This document shows, piece by piece, positions 17,004 through 24,942 of a stretch of DNA of 64,000 bases; within the stretch, counting starts at the first letter, position 1, and each line of letters begins with the position of its first letter. The position numbers were made by a program, and so were the translations under genes. The DNA lies in assembly GCF_006546825.1 (NCBI RefSeq), contig NZ_VICC01000006.1, positions 434,001 through 498,000 on the forward strand. The letters are read 5' to 3'. This DNA comes from Actinomyces oris. GTDB taxonomy: Bacteria > Actinomycetota > Actinomycetes > Actinomycetales > Actinomycetaceae. A model generated the notes under the pieces. It worked only from the letters and a program-made list of their open reading frames with translations, was not told the DNA's origin and made no database searches.

Positions 17004-17810
17004 TCAGGCGAGGTGAATGGTCACGGCGCCCAAGACCGCCAGAATCCAGGAGGCGAAGGAGCCGATGAGGAACTCCTCAGCCTTCTGCCCCGCTTTATCC
17101 TGGCTGATCTCGGGAAATCGAATCACGCCCTTGGCGGCAACAATTGCGGCAATAGCAGCGGGCGCCTCAACGGAGGCGAGCAGGAGAATGAGGATTCGCT
17201 CAAGCGGACCTATCCAGCGACCGCCGCGCATCGATCCCTCCATCTCATCCCGCTTTCCGCTCTCCTGCGAGGGCTCGCAACCTGCAGCAACAACTTCCCC
17301 ATTTCCCTGCGTGGAGTGGCGCGCAACAGCAAGAATGTCGGCGACGACTCGATTGGCGGAAACAGTCAGGAGGACAACGACTCCGACGACGGCGCTCATC
17401 TTGGCAGCCCGAGACCCAAGCGGCTGCGACGCGACGACGCAGAGCGCCACGGCGAGGAGCAACAGACTCGCGCAAGCAAGGCGAATGAGCGGTTCCGGCC
17501 GATCCGTACCGTTCTCGGAGGCGCCCCGACCCACTCGCACCCACTGACGGATCCTCAGCGACTTCTCCCACCGGGCCCGCGAAACCAAGCCGCAGCACAA
17601 CCATGCAGTGGCTACCAGAACGCTGACGACGACGCCTCCTGCCCCGAGATGAAGAACGGGCCACCCGACAAGGATGCCAAGAGCAACGACTGCAGACGCT
17701 CCCACCAGAAGTCTCACCCTGGCGGACCTCCGAGACAATCCCTCACTCACCCGGCCGGAGGCACCAACCACGGAAGCGACGGCAAACAGAAGAACAAGAA
17801 GGGCCGTCAC
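17004..17810 (-). CDS. Membrane protein co-transcribed with satD
   Basis: A 268-residue protein with about six hydrophobic segments (residues 1-15, 32-50, 54-75, 108-130, 136-160 and a C-terminal pair) and a polar central loop of about 45 residues (HSTQGNGEVVAAGCEPSQES). The GTG start overlaps the satD stop by four bases (GTGA at 17807-17810), so translation is coupled. I do not recognise a family. SatD genes are often followed by a small integral membrane protein gene, so the pair probably works together, but no activity is proposed. Confidence 0.75.
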   Translation of the reverse strand: MTALLVLLFAVASVVGASGRVSEGLSRRSARVRLLVGASAVVALGILVGWPVLHLGAGGVVVSVLVATAWLCCGLVSRARWEKSLRIRQWVRVGRGASENGTDRPEPLIRLACASLLLLAVALCVVASQPLGSRAAKMSAVVGVVVLLTVSANRVVADILAVARHSTQGNGEVVAAGCEPSQESGKRDEMEGSMRGGRWIGPLERILILLLASVEAPAAIAAIVAAKGVIRFPEISQDKAGQKAEEFLIGSFASWILAVLGAVTIHLA

Positions 17811-18505
17811 TCTCCTTCACCTCCCCCACTCAACCCGTCGAGAAGCTTTTGAACCTCCAGCAAGGAGGAACCGGCACTGCGAGCGAATTCAGAGACGGCT
17901 TGCTGACTCACCTTCTCCTGACGGGCGATCTCAATCTGGGTCACCCCCATGAGGAGTCCAGCCATAATGCGGCGCTGACGGGGCTGAAAGCGGAATATCG
18001 TCTGGTCGCGCAGAATGAGGACGGAGTTGACGACCCTCTCACGCTCACTCCACTCCCCTCCGGATCCGCCGACCGCATCCGGGTGGATGCGCAGCCAGGT
18101 GCGAATGAAGGACCTCCCCGCATCCTGGAGATGATGAGCCTTCTCGATGGCTTCGCGTGCGGCCCACCATGCCGAGCCGTCCTGGATCGGACGTCCTGGC
18201 GCACCGTCTGCACCGCTTCCCGCCGCCCCCTCCACCTCGGAGATCGCTCCGACTCCGATTCCGAAGCGCAGGCCCAACCCATCAGGCAGAAGAAGGTGTG
18301 TACGCATGGTGAGAGCGAGAGCGTCGGCGAGGGTCGCCGAGACCGCCTGCAGCTCGTCGCCGACCGTGGCGTACGGGCGCTGCGTCAGCGCCAGACCTTC
18401 AGCGGCCCGCTCCAGAGTCTCGTGAATGACGCGCTGAGCACGCCTGCGATCAGGGAGCTCGCGCGAGCGGATGATGTCTGCGATGAGTGCGTAGGAGACA
18501 TTCAC
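17807..18505 (-). CDS. satD: SatD family protein with C-terminal helix-turn-helix
   Basis: A 232-residue protein. The N-terminus has the SatD hallmark ALIADIIRSRELPDRR followed by TVGDELQAV, a pattern recalling the cyclase-homology fold. The C-terminal 50 residues contain a helix-turn-helix-like segment MAGLLMGVTQIEIARQEKVS followed by QQAVSEFARSAG. SatD was named in the sat (secretion and acid tolerance) operon of Streptococcus mutans; its biochemical role is not settled. The chosen GTG at 18505 begins just before the conserved motif; a TTG further up at 18541 would lie inside the palindrome at 18521-18542. Translation is coupled to the next membrane protein. Confidence 0.82.
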   Translation of the reverse strand: MNVSYALIADIIRSRELPDRRRAQRVIHETLERAAEGLALTQRPYATVGDELQAVSATLADALALTMRTHLLLPDGLGLRFGIGVGAISEVEGAAGSGADGAPGRPIQDGSAWWAAREAIEKAHHLQDAGRSFIRTWLRIHPDAVGGSGGEWSERERVVNSVLILRDQTIFRFQPRQRRIMAGLLMGVTQIEIARQEKVSQQAVSEFARSAGSSLLEVQKLLDGLSGGGEGE

Positions 18506-18520
18506 AGTTTCACGATAATG

Positions 18521-18542
18521 CTTGTAATACCCAGAATACAAG
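18521..18542 (-). promoter_or_regulatory. Palindrome before satD, candidate operator
   Basis: CTTGTA (18521-18526) and TACAAG (18537-18542) form perfect six-base arms around a ten-base spacer, ending 16 bases before the satD GTG. The SatD protein carries an apparent helix-turn-helix, so autoregulation is a reasonable guess. Confidence 0.45.
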
Positions 18543-18635
18543 GATCATCTCGGAACGAAGGCCGTCTCCTCGCTCCCCATCGCCCTCGGTCAGCCTTGTA
18601 CTCCCGCCAGCACAAGCTCAGTCCCGGAGCGAGGC

Positions 18636-19286
18636 TCACCGGTCGGGAAGCCTCCCACCGGCGGCGAGGTAGCACTGGCCGCACAGCGACTCGTACGTGA
18701 CGTCCCCGGAGTCGATGGCCACCTGATCGCCGTCGAAGACGAAGGACTCCCCCACCTTGCGGGCATTGAAGATGGCCTTGCGCCCACAGCGGCAGATGGT
18801 CTTGAGCTCCTCCAAGGAGTGGGCGATCTCCAGCAGCCTGCGCGACCCGGGAAAGCTGACTGTGCGGAAGTCGGTGCGGATCCCGTAGGCCAGGACGGGC
18901 ACGTCGTCGATCAGCGCGATCTCCATGAGCTGGTCCACCTGAAGGGCCGTGAGGAACTGAGCCTCGTCGATGAGCACGCAGTCAAGAACCTCACGCAAGG
19001 TCGCCGCCGCCTCTCGCGGGACGCCGTCCTCGTCGCGGACGGGCCGCGCACCGCTCAGGGCCCGCCGGTGCACCAGGGCGCGCAGGTCGTCGTCGGCGTC
19101 GACGAGGAGGTCAACGCGGCGCGACACCCCGAGCCGGGAGACCACTGAGTCCTCACCCTTGGTGTCGACCACCGCCTTGAGGAGCAGGACGCGCTGATCG
19201 CGCTCCTCGTAGTTGTAGGCGGTCTGGAGCAGCCCCGTGGACTTACCGGAGTTCATGGCGCCGTAGCGGAAGTAGAGCTTGGCCAC
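18636..19286 (-). CDS. tdk: Thymidine kinase
   Basis: A 216-residue type II thymidine kinase, the usual length. The P-loop GAMNSGKS is at residues 9-16, the Walker B/base motif DEAQFL starts at 107, and the lasso/zinc region shows CRCGRKAIFNARK and CGQCYLAAGG with the four expected cysteines. It phosphorylates thymidine to dTMP in the salvage pathway using ATP. The enzyme normally acts as a tetramer in the cytoplasm. It appears monocistronic, divergent from the PAP2 gene. Confidence 0.96.
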   Translation of the reverse strand: MAKLYFRYGAMNSGKSTGLLQTAYNYEERDQRVLLLKAVVDTKGEDSVVSRLGVSRRVDLLVDADDDLRALVHRRALSGARPVRDEDGVPREAAATLREVLDCVLIDEAQFLTALQVDQLMEIALIDDVPVLAYGIRTDFRTVSFPGSRRLLEIAHSLEELKTICRCGRKAIFNARKVGESFVFDGDQVAIDSGDVTYESLCGQCYLAAGGRLPDR

Positions 19287-19433
19287 GCGGGTCCTCCTGA
19301 GCCGGATCGAATCACTCGGGCCGGATGCTACCCGCCGAGCGCCCCGGGCGCGGGCAAGACGTGACGACGCCGCTCAGCCACTCCATGGCGCACGCATAGC
19401 CTCATCCAGACCAGCCCGGATAACCTCCCCCTC

Positions 19434-20177
19434 ATGCTCTCACTCGACCACCTGCCTCACACCTGGCGCACCAGGCAGGCCGGCACGCTGGCCGCAACCG
19501 CCGTCATCACGCTGTCGCTGTTCTCCTGGCTGGCCCTGACCACGAGCTCCGGGACGGGGCTGGCGCCTCATGACCAGAGCGTCACCACCTGGGCCGTGGA
19601 CGAGCGCCTCCCGGCCTTGACCGTCATCATGCAGGTGTTCACCGCCCTGGGCTCCACCGTGGGGCTGACGATCCTGACCGCGATCTGTGCCGTCCTCCTC
19701 TTCATGAGGGGCCACCGCGTGCGCGCACTGGTTCTGAGCCTCACGATGATCGGCTCCAGCCTGTTGACGGTGGCGCTCAAAGAGTTCTTCAGGCGTGCAC
19801 GCCCCTCAACCGACACCCTTCTAGGCGAGCCCGCCTCGACCACCTCCTTCCCCTCGGGGCACTCCTTCAACACGGCCGTCTTCGCCGGCATGCTGGCGGG
19901 AATGGTTCTGACATCCACTGCGGTGACCCTGTACCGGACCTTGGCGATCATGGCGGCGGCGGGGTCGACCCTGCTGGTGGGGGCATCCCGTGTCTACCTG
20001 GGCTATCACTGGATGACCGACGTGCTGGCCGGCTGGTCCCTGGGGCTGGCCTGGCTGTGCCTGGTGACGCTGGCGCTCCTGTGGCTGAAGGGACGACGGC
20101 GCCAGCCCCCATCCCTTGCGGCCACGCCATCGGACAGCTCCTCAGGAGTAGAGGGCATCGAGCCACCATCGACCTGA
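19434..20177 (+). CDS. PAP2-family phosphatase (membrane)
   Basis: A 247-residue membrane protein with six hydrophobic segments and the three phosphatase motifs of the PAP2/type 2 phosphatidic acid phosphatase family: KEFFRRARP near residue 117, PSGHS near 140, and SRVYLGYHWMTDVLAGW near 182-198. Such enzymes dephosphorylate lipid phosphates such as undecaprenyl pyrophosphate or phosphatidic acid, with the active site facing outwards. No Shine-Dalgarno sequence is evident before the ATG. Its 3' end overlaps the 3' end of the converging imuB by 36 bases. The exact lipid substrate is not determined. Confidence 0.9.
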   Translation: MLSLDHLPHTWRTRQAGTLAATAVITLSLFSWLALTTSSGTGLAPHDQSVTTWAVDERLPALTVIMQVFTALGSTVGLTILTAICAVLLFMRGHRVRALVLSLTMIGSSLLTVALKEFFRRARPSTDTLLGEPASTTSFPSGHSFNTAVFAGMLAGMVLTSTAVTLYRTLAIMAAAGSTLLVGASRVYLGYHWMTDVLAGWSLGLAWLCLVTLALLWLKGRRRQPPSLAATPSDSSSGVEGIEPPST

Positions 20178-21842
20178 TCGCACCAGCAGGCGGGGCGGCC
20201 CGACGTCGGTGACCACCTGGAGGTAGGCGCGTCGCGAAGGCCCCTGGGAGGTCCACCACCCCTCGTCGACCGGCCAAGGCCCGGCCCACAGGAGCACGGA
20301 CTCCATCTGGGGCACAGTCCCCACAGCACCCTCATCAACGCCATCCACGCCGTCGTCGACACTGAGGAAGCCGGGGACACCGTCGAGCTGACCGTGGATG
20401 TCGACGCCGAGCTCTCTCCCCTCAATGTCGGTGAGGCGCGCGGGAACCGGTCGGGGCAGGACGATGGAGGGTGAGGGCTCGGGCAGAGCGCCGCTCCAGG
20501 GCGCCATCTCATCATCCGTGGACTCCCCTACACCTTCGCTCTCACCCCAGGGGATGAGGCGAACCCGCGAGCGCGGGTCGCGCCCGGGAACAATCCTGGG
20601 AACCTGGATGCTTCCGGCCCCCAGGAGTGACTCCACGCGTTCGGCGGCACGGCGAGCGCGCGACTGGGCCTGGTGGCCCGGCGCTTGCCACAGTCCCGTC
20701 TGGGAGGTCGTGGCGGGGCTCAGCTCGAGGGCGGTCAGGCTCAGGTGGGTCAGACCGGAGGAGGGTGGGCGCCCGGAGCGTCCGGAGAGCCATCCCTCGA
20801 GCTGCCAGCGCACGCGGTCGGTGAGCTCGGCGGGGGTGGGGGTGTCCTCCAGCATCCAGCTTCGGGACAGGTCGGTGCCGTCCTCGCAGCGGGCAGCAAC
20901 GCAGAGGCGTCCGACGGAAAGGCCTGCGGACAGCAGGCGGGCCGCCAGGTTCTCGGCGAGGTGGCGGGCGGCGAAGGCTGCGGTGTCGGCGCGTTCGACG
21001 GGAGGGTCGAGGTCGGAGGTGACGGTGATGTCCTGGGCCGGCCGGGGCATGGCGGGGACCTCGTGGTGGGTGCCGGCGGCCAGGTGGTGGAGCCTGCTCC
21101 CCAGGGGGCCGAAGCGGGCGGTGACGTCTTTTCGGGGCAGGGCTGCCAGGTCCGCCAAGGTGCGCAGGCCGAGTCGGGAGAAGCTCTCCAGCAGGGGGCG
21201 GGCGTCGCACCTCAGGCGGCTGAGGGGCAGGCAGGTCAGGAGTGCGTCCAGGGGCCAGGGGGCGAGGAACTCCGGGGTTCGTCCCGGTTCGACGATGATT
21301 CCTTGACGGGAGGCCAGGACGGCTCCGGGCAGGGAGTCAGCGATGCCGACCTGGCACTCGACGTCGGCCTCCTGGGTGACGGTCTCCACGAGGGCTGAGG
21401 CGAGGGGTTCTTCTCCGCCGATCCAGGCTGCGGGCCCTCTGACGTGGGACAAGGCCAGTCCGGGGCGGGCCACCATGGGGTCCGCCAAGAGGGAGGTGAG
21501 GGCCTCCATGACGATTTCGAAGGCACGTGCTTGGCGTTCCTCCTGGGGAGGCAGGACGGTGAGCTCGGGACACAGGGAGCGGGCGGTGCGCAGTCGCATG
21601 CCGGTGGTGATGCCGGCGCGGCGGGCCGGGGCTGAGGCGGCGAGGACTCCGCGAGCGCCGACGACGGCGACGGGTTCGGTGGCCGGGTCCGGCAGGTGGG
21701 GGGCTCCTTGGTGCGCTCGGGGGTGTCGATGCCGCTGGCGGGCCTCCATGGTGAGGGCGACGACGGGCCAGTCGGGGACCCAGATGGCCACGAATCTGGA
21801 GGCGGGTGGACCGGACGGCGAGGGCGGTTGTGGCGGGTTCAT
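20142..21842 (-). CDS. imuB: ImuB, Y-family polymerase-like mutasome subunit
   Basis: A 566-residue DNA polymerase Y-family homologue. The N-terminus reads FVAIWVPDWPVVALTMEARQ, where a true DinB polymerase would have a catalytic DxD-type motif; this degenerate site is characteristic of ImuB. The little-finger-like middle region includes GLRTLADLAALPRKDVTARFG, a helix-hairpin-helix type segment. In mycobacteria ImuB is catalytically inert and links DnaE2, ImuA' and the beta clamp. The ATG overlaps the imuA' stop (ATGA at 21839-21842), so the two are co-transcribed from the LexA-like box at 22768. Confidence 0.9.
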   Translation of the reverse strand: MNPPQPPSPSGPPASRFVAIWVPDWPVVALTMEARQRHRHPRAHQGAPHLPDPATEPVAVVGARGVLAASAPARRAGITTGMRLRTARSLCPELTVLPPQEERQARAFEIVMEALTSLLADPMVARPGLALSHVRGPAAWIGGEEPLASALVETVTQEADVECQVGIADSLPGAVLASRQGIIVEPGRTPEFLAPWPLDALLTCLPLSRLRCDARPLLESFSRLGLRTLADLAALPRKDVTARFGPLGSRLHHLAAGTHHEVPAMPRPAQDITVTSDLDPPVERADTAAFAARHLAENLAARLLSAGLSVGRLCVAARCEDGTDLSRSWMLEDTPTPAELTDRVRWQLEGWLSGRSGRPPSSGLTHLSLTALELSPATTSQTGLWQAPGHQAQSRARRAAERVESLLGAGSIQVPRIVPGRDPRSRVRLIPWGESEGVGESTDDEMAPWSGALPEPSPSIVLPRPVPARLTDIEGRELGVDIHGQLDGVPGFLSVDDGVDGVDEGAVGTVPQMESVLLWAGPWPVDEGWWTSQGPSRRAYLQVVTDVGPPRLLVRSGRWWLDALYS

Positions 21843-22753
21843 CCGGCCACCTCCTGCGGGTGGGAGGTCGGGTCGGCGGTGTCGACGGCGTTGCGGGAGC
21901 CTGTGCGCAGCCCTTCGGCGGACAGTGAGAGCGTGAGCTCTTCGGTGGGGGCGAGCCGTGGGCGCTGCGGGTCGGCCAGGGTCCAGGTGAGGCGTCGCAG
22001 ATATCCGGCCGGCATCTCGATGGCTCGCACCGGAGCGGGCGAGGCCCCTCGCCCGATGGGGATGACGACGCCGTCGGCGGAGGGCTTGCTGGGGGCCTCC
22101 ACCGGGGCCTGGGCGGGAGGCGTGTTCCGGATTCCGGTGTCGGGGGCCAGGGCATCGGCTCGGAGGATGCGGGCGCCTTCCCAGCGGGCGGAGGTCAGAA
22201 TGAGGTGGCCGCGTTCTCGCGCTCGGGATAGCAGGCGCCTGCGGTGCTGGGGACGCAGGCCTTCGGCGACGGTGGCGCCGATGAGGAGGGTGTCGACGCC
22301 GTCGAGCAGCGTGGAGGTGACCGTCAGGATGGAGGCGTCGTCGAGGAGGGGTGCTGGAACGGTGAGGACCCGTTTGAGGTCGAGGCCGACCTCAGTGGCT
22401 GCGCACCAGCCCAGCTCATCTCCCCCGATGACGCCGCACCAGCCGGTGGCGCCCTGGCGCAGGGCGAGGGCGGCCAGGAGGAGGGTGGTGGATCCGTGGA
22501 GGGTGAGGACACCGGAGTCCTGCCAGGCCGAGAGCGCCGCAGGAGGTGCGGGGAATGCGGAGGAGCCGGCCTGAGGCGAGTCGGCTGATGCGCTCAGCAG
22601 GGCGCTGGTTGACGCCGAGGACAGGGCGCGCTGCACCGTCAGGGCTGCTGAGTCGCGCAGTCCGGTGCGTTCCTCGGCCAGCCTCAGGGCGAGTCGGGCC
22701 CGGTCGAGGCGGTTCTGAGCCTCCGCTGGCGCGCGCGTAGTCGAGACTCTCAT
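21839..22753 (-). CDS. imuA': ImuA'-like SOS mutagenesis protein
   Basis: A 304-residue RecA-fold-like protein lacking a classical Walker A; the equivalent strand-loop reads GVLTLHGSTTLLLAALALRQ. This is the pattern of actinobacterial ImuA', encoded before imuB. ImuA' binds ImuB and is required for DnaE2-dependent mutagenesis. The frame is open for 29 more codons upstream, but the ATG at 22753 (MRVSTTRAP) is preceded by GGAAGGGGG, and the upstream codons would translate the SOS box. Identification relies on operon context as much as on sequence, because the family is weakly conserved. Confidence 0.8.
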   Translation of the reverse strand: MRVSTTRAPAEAQNRLDRARLALRLAEERTGLRDSAALTVQRALSSASTSALLSASADSPQAGSSAFPAPPAALSAWQDSGVLTLHGSTTLLLAALALRQGATGWCGVIGGDELGWCAATEVGLDLKRVLTVPAPLLDDASILTVTSTLLDGVDTLLIGATVAEGLRPQHRRRLLSRARERGHLILTSARWEGARILRADALAPDTGIRNTPPAQAPVEAPSKPSADGVVIPIGRGASPAPVRAIEMPAGYLRRLTWTLADPQRPRLAPTEELTLSLSAEGLRTGSRNAVDTADPTSHPQEVAG

Positions 22754-22767
22754 GACACCCCCTTCCT

Positions 22768-22783
22768 CTGTACGTATGTTCGA
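22768..22783 (-). promoter_or_regulatory. LexA-like SOS box before imuA'-imuB
   Basis: The minus strand reads TCGAACATACGTACAG, identical at 15 of 16 positions to the box at 16566-16581 but in the opposite orientation relative to its gene. It ends 15 bases before the imuA' ATG. Confidence 0.75.
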
Positions 22784-22982
22784 TGGGTGGGTTTCAGGAT
22801 AGCGCTGCGCTGCGACATCAATCGGGGGCGTAGGCAACAAGGGGCCTCAGGGAGAGATGAGCACACGGAGGTCCCCCACAGGAGATCCACAGGGACGGGT
22901 CTGCGCAGGGGCGTCTACAGTTGGGGCTGTGCCCTCATGGAAGGCCACCTTCCCTACCCGTCACCTGCCTGGAGGTACACCT

Positions 22983-23558
22983 ATGACAGCCGACCTCACT
23001 CGCCCCCGCCCGCCGGCCCCTACCGGCTTTCTGCCCTCAGTCCCCTCCTTCACCCTGACCTCTGCGGACCTGACCGAGCAGGGGCGGATCCCGGACATCT
23101 TCACCGGCATCCATGACAACGTCTCCCCGGCCCTGAGCTGGTCGGGCTTCCCCGAGCAGACGCAGTCCTTCGTCGTGTCCTGCTTCGACCCGGACGCTCC
23201 GACCATGTCGGGCTGGTGGCACTGGACCATCGTGGACCTGGACGCCTCGGTCACCTCGCTGGAGCGGGGTGCGGGGGCCAGCGACCTTCAGCTCGATGGC
23301 GCCGCCTTCCACCTGGCCGGGGACTCCGGCGACCACGCCTGGTTCGGTCCCTACCCGCCGGCGGGCGACGGCGACCACCGCTACGTCTTCACCGTCTCCG
23401 CCCTGGACGTGGACACGCTGGGCCTGGATGACGACGCCAGTCCCGCCATGGCGGCCTTCACCCTGGCGCCGCACTGCATCGCTCGGGCCACGCTCACCGC
23501 CACCTACTCCGTACCCGGGGAGCCCGGGGTCGCCGCCTTCCTCAGGGACGGCCAGTGA
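22983..23558 (+). CDS. YbhB/YbcL family Raf kinase inhibitor-like protein
   Basis: A 191-residue PEBP-fold protein. The family motifs DNVSPALSWSGFP near residue 45, CFDPDAPTMSGWWHWTIVDL near 70-90, and DHAWFGPYPPAGDGDHRYVF near 120-140 are all clear. Bacterial YbhB/YbcL proteins bind small anions, but their physiological role is not established. Longer in-frame starts exist upstream, but the ATG at 22983 follows TGGAGG at proper spacing and starts a normal-length domain. It is translationally coupled to the following SDR gene (GTGA overlap at 23555-23558). Confidence 0.9.
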   Translation: MTADLTRPRPPAPTGFLPSVPSFTLTSADLTEQGRIPDIFTGIHDNVSPALSWSGFPEQTQSFVVSCFDPDAPTMSGWWHWTIVDLDASVTSLERGAGASDLQLDGAAFHLAGDSGDHAWFGPYPPAGDGDHRYVFTVSALDVDTLGLDDDASPAMAAFTLAPHCIARATLTATYSVPGEPGVAAFLRDGQ

Positions 23559-24418
23559 GCCCGCAGATCGCCCAGGTCGACGCCTCGTCCTCCAAGGCGG
23601 GCCGGCGTCGTCGTCAGGGGGAGTCCGTCCCCTTCACCCCTGCTCATGGTTTCACGCGCGCCGGTTCCGGCCGCCACCAGCGCCGCCCCATCGCCCTCAT
23701 CACCGGGGCGACCTCCGGGATCGGACTGGCCGTGGCCAGGGACCTGGCCCGGGACCACAACCTCATCCTGCTGGCCCGCTCGGTCAATGACCTGGAGGAG
23801 CTGGCGCTCGCGCTGGAGGAGGAGTCTCAGACGGCGGTTCTCATCTGCCCGGTCGACCTGACCGATGACACGGCCCTGGCCAGGCTGGTCAGCCGGATCG
23901 ACATCGAGAGCCTCGACGTGCTGGTGCACAGCGCCGGCATGGAGGCACCGGGCGCTGTTGACAAGATCACGCCCACGCGTTGGCGGGCGGTTCTCAACCT
24001 CAACCTGGTGGCGACGGCCTACCTGACGAGCCTGCTGCTGCCGGCACTGCGGGAGGCCCGCGGACTGACGGTGTTCATCAACTCCGGCGCCGGAGTGAGC
24101 CCGCGTTCGGGCAACGCCCTCTACTCCGCCTCCAAGGCGGGGCTGAAGTCCCTGGCTGACACGCTGCGCCAGGAGGAGGCCGGCAAGGTGCGGGTCACCT
24201 CGATCTACCCGGGCCGGGTGGACACCCCCATGCAGGAGCGGTTGCACGCCTTCAATGCGGCGCGCCTGCGCACCGAGGGGATCATGGCCACTCCCGCCTA
24301 CCGGGCTGCGGACCATATGGCACCGCAGTCGGTGGCGGCGGCCGTTCGCCTGGCCGTCAACACCCCGATGGACGCGGTGGTGGAGGATCTGGCGATCCGC
24401 CCCGCCGGCATGCTCTGA
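23555..24418 (+). CDS. Short-chain dehydrogenase/reductase
   Basis: A 287-residue protein with a basic, low-complexity N-terminal extension of about 44 residues and then a classical SDR domain: TGATSGIG cofactor loop near residue 50, NSGAG after the fifth strand, and the catalytic YSASK near residue 190, with SIYPGRVDTPM at the substrate side. The glycine pattern fits NAD(P)H binding. It is coupled to the YbhB-like gene. The substrate cannot be inferred. The extension may indicate a later real start, although no good ribosome site is visible further in. Confidence 0.88.
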   Translation: MSPQIAQVDASSSKAGRRRRQGESVPFTPAHGFTRAGSGRHQRRPIALITGATSGIGLAVARDLARDHNLILLARSVNDLEELALALEEESQTAVLICPVDLTDDTALARLVSRIDIESLDVLVHSAGMEAPGAVDKITPTRWRAVLNLNLVATAYLTSLLLPALREARGLTVFINSGAGVSPRSGNALYSASKAGLKSLADTLRQEEAGKVRVTSIYPGRVDTPMQERLHAFNAARLRTEGIMATPAYRAADHMAPQSVAAAVRLAVNTPMDAVVEDLAIRPAGML

Positions 24419-24439
24419 GAAGGAGCGTGCAGCGGGGGC

Positions 24440-24898
24440 TCAGGCTCCTCCGGCGAAGCCCAGGGACCGCCAGGCTTCGTACAGGCCGATGGCGGCGGAG
24501 TTGGCCAGGTTGAGGGAGCGGTTGCCCTCTACCATGGGGATGCGCAGGTGGGCACTCACCCGCGGGTGGTCGAGGATCTCCTGGGGCAGGCCGGTGGGCT
24601 CGGGGCCGAACAGGAGGGCGTCGTCGTCGCGCCAGTCGACCTGGGTGTAGAGACGGTCGGTGTGGGAGGTGAAGGCGTAGATACGCCCGGGGATCTGCTC
24701 GAGGCACTCCTGCCAGGTGGCGTGGACGCGCGTGTTGGCCAGGTCGTGGTAGTCCAGGCCGGCGCGACGCAGCTTGGCGTCGTCCATGTCGAACAGGGGG
24801 TCCACGAGGTGGAGCATGGAGCCGGTGTTGGCGCTCAGGCGGATCGCCGCCCCGGTGTTGCCCGGGATGCGCGGCTCGAAGAAGATGACGTGCAGCAC
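24440..24898 (-). CDS. trmL: tRNA (cytidine/uridine-2'-O-)-methyltransferase TrmL
   Basis: A 152-residue SPOUT methyltransferase of the usual TrmL length. The first strand LHVIFFEPRIPGNTGAAIRL, the FGPEPTGLP motif and the knot segment IPMVEGNRSLNLANSAAIGLYEA are all present. TrmL methylates the 2'-OH of nucleotide 34 in tRNA-Leu isoacceptors, using S-adenosylmethionine. The frame stays open far upstream, but GTG at 24898 begins precisely at the first beta strand and fits the family length. The first six codons lie in the 45-base repeat at 24881-24925, a copy of which is found 2.8 kb away, past the ABC cassette. Confidence 0.9.
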   Translation of the reverse strand: MLHVIFFEPRIPGNTGAAIRLSANTGSMLHLVDPLFDMDDAKLRRAGLDYHDLANTRVHATWQECLEQIPGRIYAFTSHTDRLYTQVDWRDDDALLFGPEPTGLPQEILDHPRVSAHLRIPMVEGNRSLNLANSAAIGLYEAWRSLGFAGGA

Positions 24899-24925
24899 GG
24901 GGACAATGAGACCACATGCTGAGGC
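24881..24925. repeat. 45-base direct repeat, left copy (5' end of trmL)
   Basis: This stretch is identical base for base to 27728-27772. It contains the GTG start and first codons of trmL and its leader. The flanks on both sides differ between copies. Together the copies bracket exactly the ABC exporter genes. Confidence 0.92.
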
Positions 24926-24942
24926 AGACCTCCTCCTCAGAC

